A DNA stretch of 64,000 nt from Chaenocephalus aceratus (GCA_023974075.1 CM043791.1:5473829-5537828); one strand, 5' to 3'. Positions 33,965 to 45,320 are shown, counted from the stretch's first letter. Notes: a model not told the origin generated them from the letters alone. Program-made: numbers and translations.

Positions 33965-34262
33965 CCATTTCTAAAGTGTTGCACCCCTTAAAGAAAACCC
34001 CATTTCTTACCAAGTACTTCATATTATACCCTTTGTTAAGTGTTGCGTACATCAAGGTGTATCTTAAAGTATCTTAGTAAATAACTCAAATATGTAAGGT
34101 TATCAGAAAAGAAAAAAACCTTGTTTAACTGAACAAGTGTTTTAAAAAAAAAAAAAAACCCTGCCATTAAAAGAAAGCAAATTCCTTACAAAGTACTTAA
34201 TATTCTACCAGTTGTTAAGTGTTGCATACGCCAAAGTGTGTCTAAAAGTAGCTTAGTAACAC
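33965..34262. repeat. Diverged direct repeat in the array spacer
   Basis: GTTAAGTGTTGCGTACATCA (near 34035) and GTTAAGTGTTGCATACGCCA (near 34215) lie in two ~100-bp related segments about 180 bp apart. Both end in AGCTTAGTAA-type sequence. Confidence 0.6.
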
Positions 34263-34505
34263 AAGAAAAGAGAACAAAGCATTGATGTTAACAACAACTG
34301 GATTGTTCCACTGAAATAATAAATAAATAATTTCAAAAAGTGCGTTTAAAAGAAAATGTATTCAGATAAAGTATTTTGTTAGAATATTAAGTCCAAGATG
34401 GTTACATTTTACCCCCTAAACCATTTGTATTATATTTTTAATTCCTAATAAAGACAGAGTCACCTGAATTGATTTTGTCTCCATACCTTTTTATTTTAAT
34501 TGTTT

Positions 34506-34694
34506 TTACATTTTGTAACAATCTTTAAACATTTGTAGAGAACAAACACTGTGGTAAAAATGAGTGTCTTTATGACGTCTCTCACACCGTTGGTATTTTA
34601 CACAAAATTCATTTTTAAACACATCATCTTGATACAGAGATAACACATTTTCGTAAGACAACCCCAACGCTCTTTTTACATAGGTAGAAAACAC
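34506..34694 (-). CDS. Small basic ORF, 62 residues, unknown
   Basis: A short frame (MFSTYVKRALGLSYENVLSL start) with Cys, His and aromatic residues in its second half (CVKYQRCERRH, YHSVC). It begins just downstream of the longer array gene on the same strand. No family recognised. It may be the remains of a larger gene or chance. Confidence 0.25.
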   Translation of the reverse strand: MFSTYVKRALGLSYENVLSLYQDDVFKNEFCVKYQRCERRHKDTHFYHSVCSLQMFKDCYKM

Positions 34695-34754
34695 AAATGA
34701 TTTTCTTTGAGGGGTCCTTAGTTTTAAATGATCTGGTGAGGATGGTGTAACTTG

Positions 34755-35507
34755 TTATGTTGAGTGGGAGGCGGAGTCCTCTGCAAAAGTGAGAGTATTT
34801 TTCACCAGTATAATGTCCAGCGATGTCTGACTCTGTTTAAAAAGTTCTCTAAGCTTTGTAGCTTTTCCATCAATCATTTTCAGCCAAGCAGTCAAGGATG
34901 TCTGAAAAACCCCGCATGTAGAGTTGAAATACTCCAAAACAAAATCATCAGAGGGGTCCTTCCCCAGCGTCACCAAACGGCTTGCGCGGTAATACCATCG
35001 CCCCGATGGTCTGCTTTTAGTTTCCCAGACGGTGCTTGTCAGGACTCTTCTCACTTCTGGCAGCGGGGGAATATATCCTTCTTCTTCCTCCACATTGAGG
35101 GGCAGCGGTGAAAACTCTTCTTTGATCTCGCATGCTGTCTGTGTTTCTTTGCTTTTCTTTGCAAATATCTTGTACACCGCTGGTTCCACTATGGTTTCTT
35201 GATGCACTACTTCTTCCGATACAGTGGTTGCGTGGAGATCTCTGGAAGACACCAGAGTTAACACAGCCCAGTCTGTTGAGGTCAGTGTCGCTTTAACACT
35301 ACAGGGTCCATAAGTTTCTCCATTCTTCAGATTGTAGAAATGCAGTTAATTCGCCATGTAGTTGAATACATAACCCCAAACATCGCCATTTTTCAGAGTC
35401 CATTCTTCATGAAGTTCTTCGGCTGGAGGCGTCTGAACCCGGCACAGATACTGCATTTGTTTCTTGATTGGCGATATCGAGGCGATATCGAGGCGTCTCT
35501 TGGCCAT
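34755..35507 (-). pseudogene. Array gene, 251 codons with one in-frame stop, unknown family
   Basis: From the ATG complementary to 35505-35507 (MAKRRLDIASISPIKKQMQY) the frame runs to 34755 with a single TAA at codon 54 (complement 35346-35348). After it come an acidic middle (EEEEGYIPPLPEVRR) and a region with RWYYRASRLVTLGKDPSDD. The C-terminal part is helical (SLTAWLKMIDGKATKLREL). The basic start followed by a folded region suggests a nucleic-acid-linked protein, but I recognise no domain. Related partial copies lie at 33660-33805 and 35600-35700, and a related upstream region at 36105-36175. This points to a former tandem gene family. An old viral or Polinton-like insertion is possible but unproven. 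Confidence 0.5.
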
Positions 35508-35519
35508 TTTTCTTTTTTT

Positions 35520-35600
35520 TGAAAGGTGACTTGGCGAGTGAAAATGACTGGCTTGTTATTTAGTTTCAGCGTATTTCTTTTTTTCATCTATTTCCACCCC
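35520..35600 (-). promoter_or_regulatory. Conserved upstream block of the array gene
   Basis: This ~80-bp block just before the ATG is repeated at 36105-36175 (shared GGTG.CTTGGCGAGTGAAAA and GTGTATTTCTTTTTT-like runs). Conservation of upstream sequence between copies suggests promoter duplication along with the gene. On the minus strand it carries an AACTAAATAACA TATA-like tract. Confidence 0.4.
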
Positions 35601-35700
35601 CTTACTTTTAAATGATCTGGTGAGGAGGGCGGGACTTGTTATGTTGAGTGGGAGGCGGAGCCCTCTGTAAAAGTCAGAGTCTTTTTCACCAGTCAAACCT
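35600..35700 (-). pseudogene. Second decayed C-terminal copy of the tandem gene
   Basis: It contains TTAAATGATCTGGTGAGGA and TTGTTATGTTGAGTGGGAGG, almost identical to 34720-34800, at the end of the intact-length copy. The remainder of this copy (to about 36100) has decayed, and its upstream block survives at 36105-36175. Confidence 0.65.
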
Positions 35701-35829
35701 TTTTTGTTGCATACAGCAAATTCTAATATTACCCCAATACAACCTCACACAACTTCATATTGGGTTTCCTTATAGTGGTGTAAAGTAATTATAAAAAAGA
35801 CAAAAGATCATGGGGCAATAGGATATTTT

Positions 35830-36070
35830 ATTATTTCCCTCTTCAGAGAGACTTTCTTATAGTTAATAAAGTAATTACACATTCGTTCCCAATGCCTACA
35901 ACTAAAGAGAACATCCTTAGTTATCACAATTAAAACCTAAATAAGATATTTTTTAAATGAATATGAATACCCTCTTTGCAGAACAGATTCTTCCTTGTAG
36001 TTAACAGTTTCACAAAAACTTAAAAAGAAACATCCTTAGCAAGCACAAATCATTTAAAACAAACCCTGAA
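35830..36070. repeat. ~120-bp diverged direct repeat in the array
   Basis: CCCTCTT...CTTATAGTTAA...GAACATCCTTAG.TATCAC (from 35838) recurs as CCCTCTT...CTTGTAGTTAA...GAAACATCCTTAGCAAGCAC (from 35970). Confidence 0.5.
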
Positions 36071-36104
36071 TCAAATCTAGAGAGGACAATAACGTTTTTA
36101 GGTG

Positions 36105-36175
36105 TCTTAGTGAGTGAAAAATAATGGCTGTTTTATTTAATTTGAGTGTATTTCTTTTTTAAAAATTAACTCCAT
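36105..36175 (-). promoter_or_regulatory. Second copy of the array upstream block
   Basis: It resembles 35520-35600. The gene that should follow on the minus strand is represented only by the decayed sequence to 35600. Confidence 0.4.
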
Positions 36176-36272
36176 CCCCTCGCTTCTCACCTCACAGAGA
36201 GTGTCCTAATCAACATATAGATTAACATCCCAGGCTTATCTCAAACCCTCACATCAAAGGCCAACTCCAACG

Positions 36273-36273
36273 C

Positions 36274-36337
<64 letters not shown>

Positions 36338-36870
36338 TGGATCGTTGGAGCTATGTGCAACTCAAGGCATGTGCTCGAACGGGAGCTGCCTGGACGCTGC
36401 AATCATGTTGCACTATCCGTGTTGAGTGTGCTGACTTTTCGTACAATGTCCCACTGTCTGGCTGCCTGCATGAAGTCAAGTGCTCGGCGCAGTTGTGTGG
36501 ATAGAGCGCTCCTCTGTTTTAATTTAAACAGCTCCTTATATCCGTTAGCGCAGATAGCTAGCACCAGATGCTAACAACAACAATGCACGTAAGGTCTCGC
36601 TCGCTCGGGCCACACATACACACACCCTCCCGGTCCTCCCGATGGCCAGTCGGTGCCTGCCAGTGAGCGTGGAAGTGTGGTCTGCCACAAGCGGGCGGCA
36701 GGAGCGGGGCTGTCAGCATCAGCTTGTAGATGGTATTTTAAAGTCGATGCGCTCTGAAACTACGGGGCGGCCGAGGAAAAAAATACACATGCGTTAATCG
36801 CGTTAAAATAATTAGTGGCGTTAATTCTTTTTTGCGTTAATGCGTTATTAACGCGTTAACTTGAGCCCTA
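36273..36870 (-). mobile_element. hAT element, second copy, reversed and truncated
   Basis: It is the reverse complement of much of 6348-7281. The right terminus is ACTTGAGCCCTA (the first copy reads TAGGGCTGTCAAGT, so two bases differ by deletion). The transposase fragment (36380-36480) and CTAGCACCAGATGCTAACAAC are shared. The copy stops at the (GT)n run on its left; the rest of the element is missing. Confidence 0.8.
36275..36336. repeat. (GT)n microsatellite
   Basis: Pure GT run at the truncated edge of the hAT copy; it corresponds to the (AC)n of the other copy. Confidence 0.9.
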
Positions 36871-37134
36871 GTATATATATATATATATACATATAAAATG
36901 ATGTATTATATTACATTATTGCCTATGCATTGGGTTATTATTGAATAGGGTAATAACTTCATAATGAACTACGTCTGAAAGCAGAAGTCTAGGGCAATTA
37001 ATTGCAAATAATTGCAAATCTCTTCAGTGCACAGGTCACAAAACGAGATGCATTGTGGGACAATGCTTCTGTAAAGTGGCATGAAACCGTATAATAAACG
37101 TATTATATTCCTTGCAAGCTCTTGCCTGCCACAT

Positions 37135-37191
37135 AACATTATGTTGCGGGCCGGATTTGGCCCCCGGGCCTTGAGTTTGACACCCCTGCTC
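37135..37191. mobile_element. hAT-type terminus (single end)
   Basis: GGGCCGGATTTGGCCCCCGG is followed by CCTTGAGTTTGACACCCCTG, the reverse of a common fish hAT start CAGGGGTGTCAAACTCAAGG. No partner end was found to the left. Confidence 0.5.
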
Positions 37192-38790
37192 TAGATGATA
37201 GGAAAGGAGGTTTCAAACTTCCTTTATAACCTCCTTTAGCTTAGTAACCACTGGACCTCCCTTTAAGAAAGGAGAGGAGAAAATGCTGCCCCACAATGCC
37301 TTGCAGCCGCAGCATTTGCCGTCACACAACATTTGGCCGTTCACGGAAACAACCGATTATGACCGAGAAATTATATCATGAAAGTTAACATAAAACAACA
37401 GCGTCAGAGCACGGTGCAGAGTCTCTAGATGAGTTTACAGTAGTCTCTCGTTCTTATTATACATCCATGTTGTAGTCCGCTATAGAAAACTGTAGTTTCC
37501 ATAGTTTCCCCACAGCAGCAGACGCACAAAATGACGTCCGCTGGCGCATCATAAACACGTCGGATAGTGAAAGTGCAGTCGATTCTCTAAAGTACCGCAG
37601 ACTCTTCTCCTAAGTTCTTTTGAATTCTCCTATCCACTATCCCTTAACCCCGTGACGTTTCACTCAGAGGTCAAGGAATAGACGATAGGAGCTGATTTTT
37701 GGATTATTCGACCGCAACCGCAGAATCAGCACTTTTGAAAAATGGCTGAAACAGAGGGGATTATGGGATGCTACAATGCATGATCTGTTTGGTATTTCGA
37801 GCCAAACACTTCAGAGACATGTTTATTATATATCTGAGACCTATAATATATTGATGAAAAACAGTATAATAGGGGACCTTTAAGAAAATCAGAAATGCAA
37901 TGTGCACGTAGAATCCTTGTCCGATCACCAATAGTACTATGAGCTCTATTCATGCGTTATTTTGAGAAAGGATTTTAGCAGTTCATAAAATATCCTAAAC
38001 AATAATACCAAGATTCCTTACCATTGTGTTGGAGGCCATTGACCTGCCATCCAGGATAGACACACATAATGGGTTTTGTAGGTGTTTGGGGCCAATTATA
38101 ATGATATTTTGTCCTGTGTTTAAGCAGGTCATCCAACTTTGTATGTCCTTAAGACATGTTGAAGTTTAGTTTTAGACTTGATCAATATATATAATTGGGT
38201 ATAAACTAAAAGTGTAAGGAGTGATTACCTATAATTCTGCCTAAAGAAAGCATATAAGGTGAAAAGAATATGGGTTAAAGTACAGAACCTTGTGCAACAT
38301 AGACAACATTTGGCTCTTACCCTTACCCTCTCTGGTCTATCCAATGAGACAATAAACAAGGTTGGAATAAAGTGTATACAGTATACATAAGGCCGCAGTA
38401 TGATAGTTCTTTTTCCAACCTTCACCACAATCCTTATGTCTACACTTTTCTACCTAAAAGGATATTGGACCGATGTCAAAGAGGAATCCCCATTGAAAAA
38501 AACTGTGACTTAAATCACACAGAAAAAATATAACTCTTCTATATTTGTAGGCCTTTTTATAAACATATTTGTAGTTACCAATGGCTGCAACTCATAATGA
38601 GAGGAAATATGAATGTAATGAAGAAGATGGAAAGTATGGTGGAGCTGTGTGTATGTTGGGAGGTGGTCTGCAAATATTGAGTCAGAGCAAATAAAGACTG
38701 GGAGAGACGGAAGAGACGTATTCTAACATTTGAGTTCAAAGCTTTGCAGCTGACACCTTCAGGATACAGCATTGTACGCAGCTACTGTTT

Positions 38791-38823
<33 letters not shown>

Positions 38824-39411
38824 GTGACAGACAGTGAGGTGTTATATACCTGCTTGCATGTACACACTTGCAGTTACACACACCTAGTGGACCGGCCAGT
38901 TTGTGACTTGAGTTCAAGTTCTCAGGTAAACAGAAGGGGGGGGTTGTTATTTGCCCAGAGCTATGGGCCCTCACTCCCTGACAGACTGGCCTCCAGCCGG
39001 GGTCAGCCGGGGGCCAGGGGCGGGGTTACACCACACCAGGACAGGCTCCATACTGAAGCTGCTGAATATAACACTCATTCTCTCAGTGACAGGCGGAGGA
39101 ATTATTTCCACGCTTATTCACAACAGCTATTAACTGTGGTGGTGCCGCCTCGTTGTATTTCAAATCAAGTCTATTAGTCATCTTCTAAAGGCCTCATTTT
39201 GTAAAATACATTTATTCGACATCCTACCCAGAGTTTTAGGAGAAGATTGTCTCTACTTTATATGTGTATACTATCATCGGATAATATTGTAAATAATGAT
39301 AAAACCTTTTGTCTTTCATTTTCAATCTGAAAAATGGGGGTTTATGTCATGTTATATACTGCTTGACATTGCTCAACTGAAAACATTTAACATCTTACTT
39401 TATTTGTTTAT
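37192..39411. other. Unassigned DNA with possible TTAA-type end
   Basis: AATAGGGGACCT followed by TTAA (37880-37883) looks like a Kolobok-type right end without a visible partner. A (CA)n run is at 38795-38820. The rest is unremarkable. Confidence 0.3.
38795..38820. repeat. (CA)n microsatellite
   Basis: Short CA dinucleotide run. Confidence 0.85.
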
Positions 39412-39415
39412 TTAA

Positions 39416-39822
39416 AGGTGGGGTAGGTAAGTTTCAGAAACCGGCTCGAGTGCACTAACATTTGAAAGTACACAGCCGAAAATAATCCGCCCCTTCCTTC
39501 AGACTTCCTTACAGAGCACCTCCTCCAACACACATGAACGCGCAATACACGCCCAATTATGGCACGCCCAATGAGGGCACGAGATACATTTGTGCGTGCA
39601 CAAGATGGAAGGCTGACAGACAAGGCGGCAATCCAATCCGTTTGGCCGGCTAAATGGATTGGTCGTGCTTTTTACAGTATTACGGCTTCCACAGTCATGT
39701 TTTTATGGATTTTTTGTCAAAGCACTTAAGATATTCATTGCTATCGGGATGTTAAGAGCATTCCATGGAATATAACAAAAAGTGTATATTGAGCCGGTTT
39801 CTGAAACTTAGCTACCCCACCT
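39416..39822. mobile_element. TTAA-type MITE, complete
   Basis: The ends AGGTGGGGTAGGTAAGTTTC and the reverse ...CTTAGCTACCCCACCT extend as inverted repeats through CAGAAACCGGCTC. TTAA flanks it at 39412-39415 and 39823-39826. It is 407 bp without coding capacity. A left-truncated copy is at 14763-15051. TTAA targets fit Kolobok or piggyBac mobilisation. Confidence 0.85.
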
Positions 39823-40575
39823 TTAATCTTTATTTTGTCAGGTGGTCTATTTCATTTCAAGATGTCTAAGAAAAGAGACAAGAAACACAAGCAAAAAAAA
39901 AACGTACAAAGAATCAAGATAAACATAACCGAGGGTTACCCCTTTCCCTCAACCTATATCCTAAGGGAGTGCATGTACGTAGAGTCCTGGATTTTGAATC
40001 GTGGCTGAACCGGTCTCTGCGGTCCTGCCTGACTCTCATCATACTACTTCTCTGATGGCTCCCACAGGATTGTTGACATCCTTGTGGATTCCTCTTCTTA
40101 TTATAAACACACGCATTTCCAAACATTCGGTCTATCTCCGCTGTAAAATGTATTAGGCTTGTTTGAGACACATTGCGGCTCGCCTCGAAAGTAGACGAGA
40201 GTAGCCGAGAGTAGCCGGGGGAGGTGTCAAAAAGCTCGTCTTAAGTCGGACAGCTCGGACTCGGAGTCGGCTTGACTGGCTGGGTTTGCAATGGCGGAAA
40301 TTGCGTTGGCGTTTTTCGTTGCAGATGAAGTGGATGCAATAGAAATCCCACATGTATTGTATGGAGAATGACATGATGATCCGCACACATGAAGCTTCAT
40401 GAGCATGAATTGAACAGACCTGCTGCTGTGTTAATTCTTTAGCTGCCACTTTAAGCTTTATGATGTGTACAACATGGATGTAATTTGATTTAATCTTGCC
40501 ATTTTAAATGATGTATTCAAGAAATAAGGTTAAACCAAATCATTACATTACAATAGATTTTATTTTAATGATTTG

Positions 40576-40735
40576 GTTTAACTTAAAGAGAAACTTTATT
40601 GTTATTGCACATATTACAGGTACTGAGACAACGAAATGCAGTTTAGCTTCTAACCAGGTGCAACAAGCAGTGAAGTGGAAAGTAATGTACACAATCTACA
40701 GAATAACATATAGAATGAATTGAATGATGAATAAA
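40576..40735 (-). mobile_element. Retroposon 3' tail, antisense, inside the DNA transposon
   Basis: AAACTTTATTGTTATTGCAC and ACAACGAAATGCAGTTTAGC resemble the reverse of common fish LINE 3' ends. Confidence 0.4.
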
Positions 40736-40742
40736 CAGTGGG

Positions 40743-40842
40743 GTATGAATACACTAGATATCAGCCTGTGAGCAGTATGAACAGTGTGTATGAATACACT
40801 AGAAATCAGCCTGTGAGCAGTATGAACAGTGTGTATGAATAT
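40743..40842. repeat. 45-bp tandem repeat, 2.2 copies
   Basis: GTATGAATACACTAGA.ATCA recurs at 40743, 40788 and 40833 (partial). Confidence 0.9.
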
Positions 40843-41336
40843 GCTAAGATATATAAAGTATGAAAACGGTAAGCAGTATAGTATAACATATATAGATATT
40901 AATTTCATGATGATAAACATTGTGGAACAATGATGAAAAATGGGAATGGATGTGGCGACGTAAAACTGACACAAAACAACAACAAACTTTTGCCAGCCAA
41001 TGGGAGAGTTTCATCAGCAGCACGTGGTAAAAACCACCATAGCGCTCAGCTCGAGATACCAGCGAGGCGTTTCCCATCAAGCATTTCGCTTCCGCAGCTC
41101 GTGGAGAGCAACTGCGCCAACTCGCCTCGCCTCGCTCTCAAGGCTGCGGGCGTCTTTGTCCCGCGAGATTTCAAAGTCTCATGTGGGCGAGCCTCCAGAG
41201 CAAGTCGGACAAAATGACTAACCATCATGCAACGCACTAGCAAGACGTTGATCGCAACTGCGCAGGTCTGCGCCGGTCTTGCTTGTCTCAAACAAGCCTA
41301 GTATCTCTTCGATTTACACACGGCATCTATTGCACG

Positions 41337-42519
41337 CAGGGCCGCCCCTCCCTACAGGCCAATCACGCAGGCTGCATGGGGTCCCGCCTTGCGCAGAGGG
41401 CCCCGCCCAGAGGGCCTCAGCTGCTGTGCGCAGTTCTCCGCTCAGTTCTCCGCGCACCCCCGGCTGACACGCGAGAGTGAGAGGTGACAAGGGGAGCAGG
41501 TCTGTAACCCGACACCGTTGCAATGAATCGACATCTGACCAATCACGGCTTTGATACGGCCACTAGTGCAAGGTGAAGAGATGTCGTGAAAAGACAGTTT
41601 CAGTCCGGCGCAAACTAGAGGGAAAAAAAACAAAACTTGAAGAAACTCGAGCGTCACTCGAAGGTGGGTTATTGTATGAGTCAATGTACAAATTGCGAAT
41701 GTTGTATAAGTCAAATTGCCAATTGCCATATTAAAACATCAGCTGCAATTCATGACATGAAGAAGGCAGTCTCTGCAGAGCATATCGGCTAATGGAGATG
41801 CAGTTATTTCCAGCATTCTTTATTTACCATTCATTCAAGTATGTGATGCCTTTTATCTGCTAATGTACAGGAGGAAGAGTGATACACTGTCTGTCTAGTT
41901 TGGCTTACATAACTGTTAAAGTTTACAGCCTAAAACATGGAGCATTTTTCCCCCTTATATTCATTTTTATGTCAATTTGCACATTTCATGGTGACGCTCA
42001 GCCTCTCCCCTTAACTCCTAACTGTCATCATCATGTCAACCACAACACAGATAAATACTGATAGAAATGTGTGTGTAGTTGTTGACACATTGGCTGACAG
42101 AGGGAACTACATTTGAATACAGATTTAAGAAATATCAGTTTTTGAGCATGTCATAAGCATGTTTTGTCTTGACTATACAACTATATTATAATAAAATAAT
42201 ATAGTATTTATATTATTGAATTGATTATGATTATTAGTACAAGTTGTTTATTTGCATTAATTATTATTTTAATCTTTTTGAGGCTAGTATTTGGCAGGAA
42301 ATGCGTATTCACCTGTAACCGCATACTGAACCAACATACATGCACAACCATTTACCTCACTGCATAAAAAAAGTGTTTGATAATAATAATAAACAGGAAT
42401 TATATTTGCAAAGTAGCTACTTTGTTTCCAAAAAAAATTGTTTTTGTTTGTTGTGAAAACAGAAAACAAATTGTTTCACAATGTCGCTTGGGGCCCCAAG
42501 TTGGCCAGGGGCGGCCCTG
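41337..42519. mobile_element. hAT element with 8-bp target duplication
   Basis: The ends CAGGGCCGCCCCT and AGGGGCGGCCCTG are inverted. The 8-bp duplication ATTGCACG is at 41329-41336 and 42520-42527. The left end is very GC-rich, the middle AT-rich. No transposase segment was recognised. It is inserted in what looks like an older retroposon tail. Confidence 0.85.
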
Positions 42520-42745
42520 ATTGCACGTCTGTCCGTCCTGGGAGAGTGATCCCTCCTCTGTTGCTCTCCCTGAGGTTTCTCCCATTTTCCCTTAAATTGT
42601 GGGTTTTCTCCGGAAGTTTTTTCCTTGTACGATGTGAGGGTCTAAGGACAGAGGGTGTCATATTGTCATACTGATATTCTCTTCTGAGACAAATGTAACA
42701 TTTGTGATTTTGGGATATATAAATAACATTGATTGATTGATTGAG
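42520..42745 (+). mobile_element. Retroposon 3' end with (TTGA)n tail
   Basis: GTCCGTCCTGGGAGAG.GATC, then GCTCTCCCTGAGGTTTCTCC, and a final TATATAAATAACATTGATTG with repeated TTGA. These are familiar from fish LINE-derived 3' ends. The clade is not certain. Confidence 0.5.
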
Positions 42746-42895
42746 GGTATACACTGATGTATTCTCCGGAGTCGATTTCAGCCAACAGTGATGTTTAAAA
42801 GAGATGTGACGCATGGCTGGACGTATGTCAACGAAGCAAAGCTCTGCAAACTGTTCCCGTTGTGATTATAAGTTATTGAAGATGATCAAATGTGT

Positions 42896-43536
42896 GTAGC
42901 CGGTGTTGCAGTAATAACGTGAGTCCATGACAACTGGCGACATTCTATTATTTTTCATCATAGGAATCCGGGGCGTGTACATTGAGGACCCATTGTTGAC
43001 TTACCATGTCGATCGCCTCGTTTGTCGTTTACGTTCATCTTTTGCTATATCTGCCTTCCTAAGATCACTTTGATGCACATTCAGTACTCGTATGTGAGGT
43101 TGTGGGTGAGAGGTGGATATCGTGACGCTTACAGGGAGGTATCGAACATTACAAAGTAGGTGACTGTGTGGATGCCTGTTCAAAATATTGGCAAAGTTGA
43201 ATAAATCATTGACATTATATATTTGTGTCCGACTTTCATTTGTACATCGTTCTTAATGTGATGTATAGTTAGCTTTGATAGCTGTACTATACCTTCAGAC
43301 AGCCTAAAGTAAAACACAAGTCGTTTATTCACAGCCCGAACGCTCATCGAGATGACTGGATCACTCATGACAGGTTTGTGATCCAGCTCCGATTAAATTG
43401 TGATATCAATTCTGTACCTATTCTCCAGGGAGCACGTTTTTGTTATGAAATACCTGTATCCCTCTCATCACAACAAGACTCTACACTGTGCAGGAAAAAC
43501 AATTACATACATGAAAATAACCTTGATGCATGGGAA
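42896..43536. repeat. Left inverted arm of the foldback
   Basis: Pairs with 49435-50073; includes CACTTTGATGCACATTCAGT and TTACATACATGAAAATAACC. Confidence 0.9.
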
Positions 43537-43888
43537 TGAATGGGTAAGAAGTTTGTAATTATTTCCTGACCAACATTTGGCTGGAAGACTGGGATACACC
43601 CTGGATTGGTTACCCTCAACATCACTGGGTGAACACTCTCTATAACAGATATTATAAATGTTTACTTTAATTCACCAAACTTGCATGTCTTTGCACAATG
43701 GGAGGACACTGGAGCAGTTGAAGAAACTTCTGAGCATGGACTCTAAACAGAAAGGAAAACAGCTAAGATCTAAAACTATACATTGCTTGCTTAATGAAAT
43801 GTAAACAACTTCATTACTGCTTACTCTGGATGAGTGATGTAAAATGTTTGTCAATATTCTAACATGTCTTTGTTCTGTTTATTTTAAG

Positions 43889-43983
43889 ATTGAGTGCACT
43901 GGGTGCACTATGTGGTACCACACGTACTGTGTTGGGGAGCCCTCTGTCAATGCAGATTTCTTTTGTAAAGGCTGCACTTCTTA

Positions 43984-43984
<1 letters not shown>
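43889..43984 (+). CDS. PHD zinc-finger exon (C-terminal half of the finger)
   Basis: After a TTTATTTTAAG acceptor the plus strand reads IECTGCTMWYHTYCVGEPSV then NADFFCKGCTS and a stop. The pattern CxxC...WxHxxC...FxCxxC is the second half of a PHD finger, with the Trp and the His typical for the fold. PHD fingers read histone tails, and several fish transposon-encoded proteins carry one near the C-terminus. The first half of the finger should lie in an upstream exon, but only ~350 bp separate this from the inverted arm and I see none there. A (CA)n run starts at the stop codon. Confidence 0.55.
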
Positions 43985-44052
<68 letters not shown>

Positions 44053-44068
44053 CACACCACACACACAC
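43985..44068. repeat. (CA)n microsatellite, interrupted
   Basis: CA run with three ACCACAC interruptions. Confidence 0.9.
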
Positions 44069-44364
44069 AGTTTATTATTTCTGTTGGCAAAATCCTGAAT
44101 GTCCTCTTCCAGCATGAGAGTAACATGATAACAAAGGTATCCCAGCTGTAGCTGTGCACATGACAGGATGTGTGATGACCTGGAAGAGCATCAGGACTGT
44201 TTGAGGCAGATGATAGCTATGTGATTAACATGATGATTCAGCCTCTATGGAGAGAGACATCAAGCATGCTCATTTCTGACGTGGAGCTAATCTGAAGTAA
44301 ACATTGAAGACTGCTTTCTGTTCCTCCATCTTGTGACTGTGTAACTCCCTCTCTTGGATATCAG

Positions 44365-44526
44365 CAAGTGAAGGACACTGCTCAGGAACTAGCTGATGCT
44401 CTGTATGTGATGACTCCTTCCATTCTGGAGAGGATCACAGACACATGGATCCTGAGGTTAAAGCTCAAGCCGGGGACCAGGGAGATTGTTCTAACAATTT
44501 CCAATAAATGTTATTCTGAAACATAA
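44365..44526 (+). CDS. Candidate terminal exon, 53 residues, unknown
   Basis: After a GATATCAG acceptor, 53 sense codons (QVKDTAQELADALYVMTPSI, then RLKLKPGTREIVLTISN) end in TAA at 44524-44526. An AATAAATG overlaps the last codons. The frame is clean and its composition is protein-like, but I recognise no domain. It may be the last exon of the same gene as the PHD exon if the TAG at 43982-43984 is avoided by splicing. Confidence 0.3.
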   Translation, partial: QVKDTAQELADALYVMTPSILERITDTWILRLKLKPGTREIVLTISNKCYSET

Positions 44527-45223
44527 CTATCACTGTTGTCTTTCCTTCTATAAATGAAGCAAACATATGTCAAGCTGGCGCTTAGCCCTCCAAAAAGTGC
44601 ATGGTTGCAACTTAGACAGTGAAGCATTTTATATCAGTGGGGTCCTCATGGTGCAACACGGAAGGCAGGACAGAATTGCTTAGACACAGGTGTCACATGA
44701 ACTTTAAATGTTCTGGAAAGTTCCTTATACAGCTTTAACCTTTTGATCTCATGAAATCCCTAAGTGACACACACTGAACAGTCTGATGGGTTATGGTCCT
44801 TGTCATTTGCTTTTGTGTTCCCATAACAACATGTCCAACATGTCCATGTGCCAGGCTAACACATGTGACAGAACTAGCTACATTTGGAAAGGTTTTTTGT
44901 TGCTGAAGTTAACATTCAACCCATTTAAGAATACAAATGTTTGTTAAACATTAAGCTGTATTGGGCTCTTTTCTGATTCTGATGACATATAGCCTTTGCT
45001 GAGTTCCGGATGTGAGCCACGTTCAACCTCATCCACTACAGCGGACCCGAGTTCCACTAAAGGCTCGTCGGGAGAAGGGTTTCAGGAGCCACTCCACACT
45101 GAGCGAATCACTTCTGGGATCCTACTTTTGCCCGCCGAGGGATTTAGCACGAGAGGGAGCAACTCTTGCAGAGATAAAGAGTCGGAAGTGTGGTCCCCGG
45201 CTCTCCTCTCGCCACCTTCTCGC

Positions 45224-45320
45224 CGCTCCTCACACCGCGTATCGCCGCTCCTCTTGCCGCTCCTCTTGCTGCTCCTCTTGCCTCTTGCCGCTCCTCACAC
45301 CGCGTATCGCTGCTCCTCTC
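45224..45320. repeat. Short GCCGCTCCTC-type tandem repeats in the LINE 5' region
   Basis: Repeated GCTCCTCTTGCC and CACACCGCGTATCGC units. Confidence 0.7.

Larger units (their letters stand above)
40154..41300. mobile_element. DNA transposon/MITE with TAGGCTTGTTTGAGACA ends
   Basis: TAGGCTTGTTTGAGACA at the left is mirrored by TGTCTCAAACAAGCCTA at the right. GTAT is present on both sides (40150-40153 and 41301-41304). The interior near the ends is GC-rich with CTCGCCTCG motifs. It contains a LINE-tail-like segment and a 45-bp tandem repeat. Superfamily is uncertain; Harbinger-like is possible. Confidence 0.7.
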
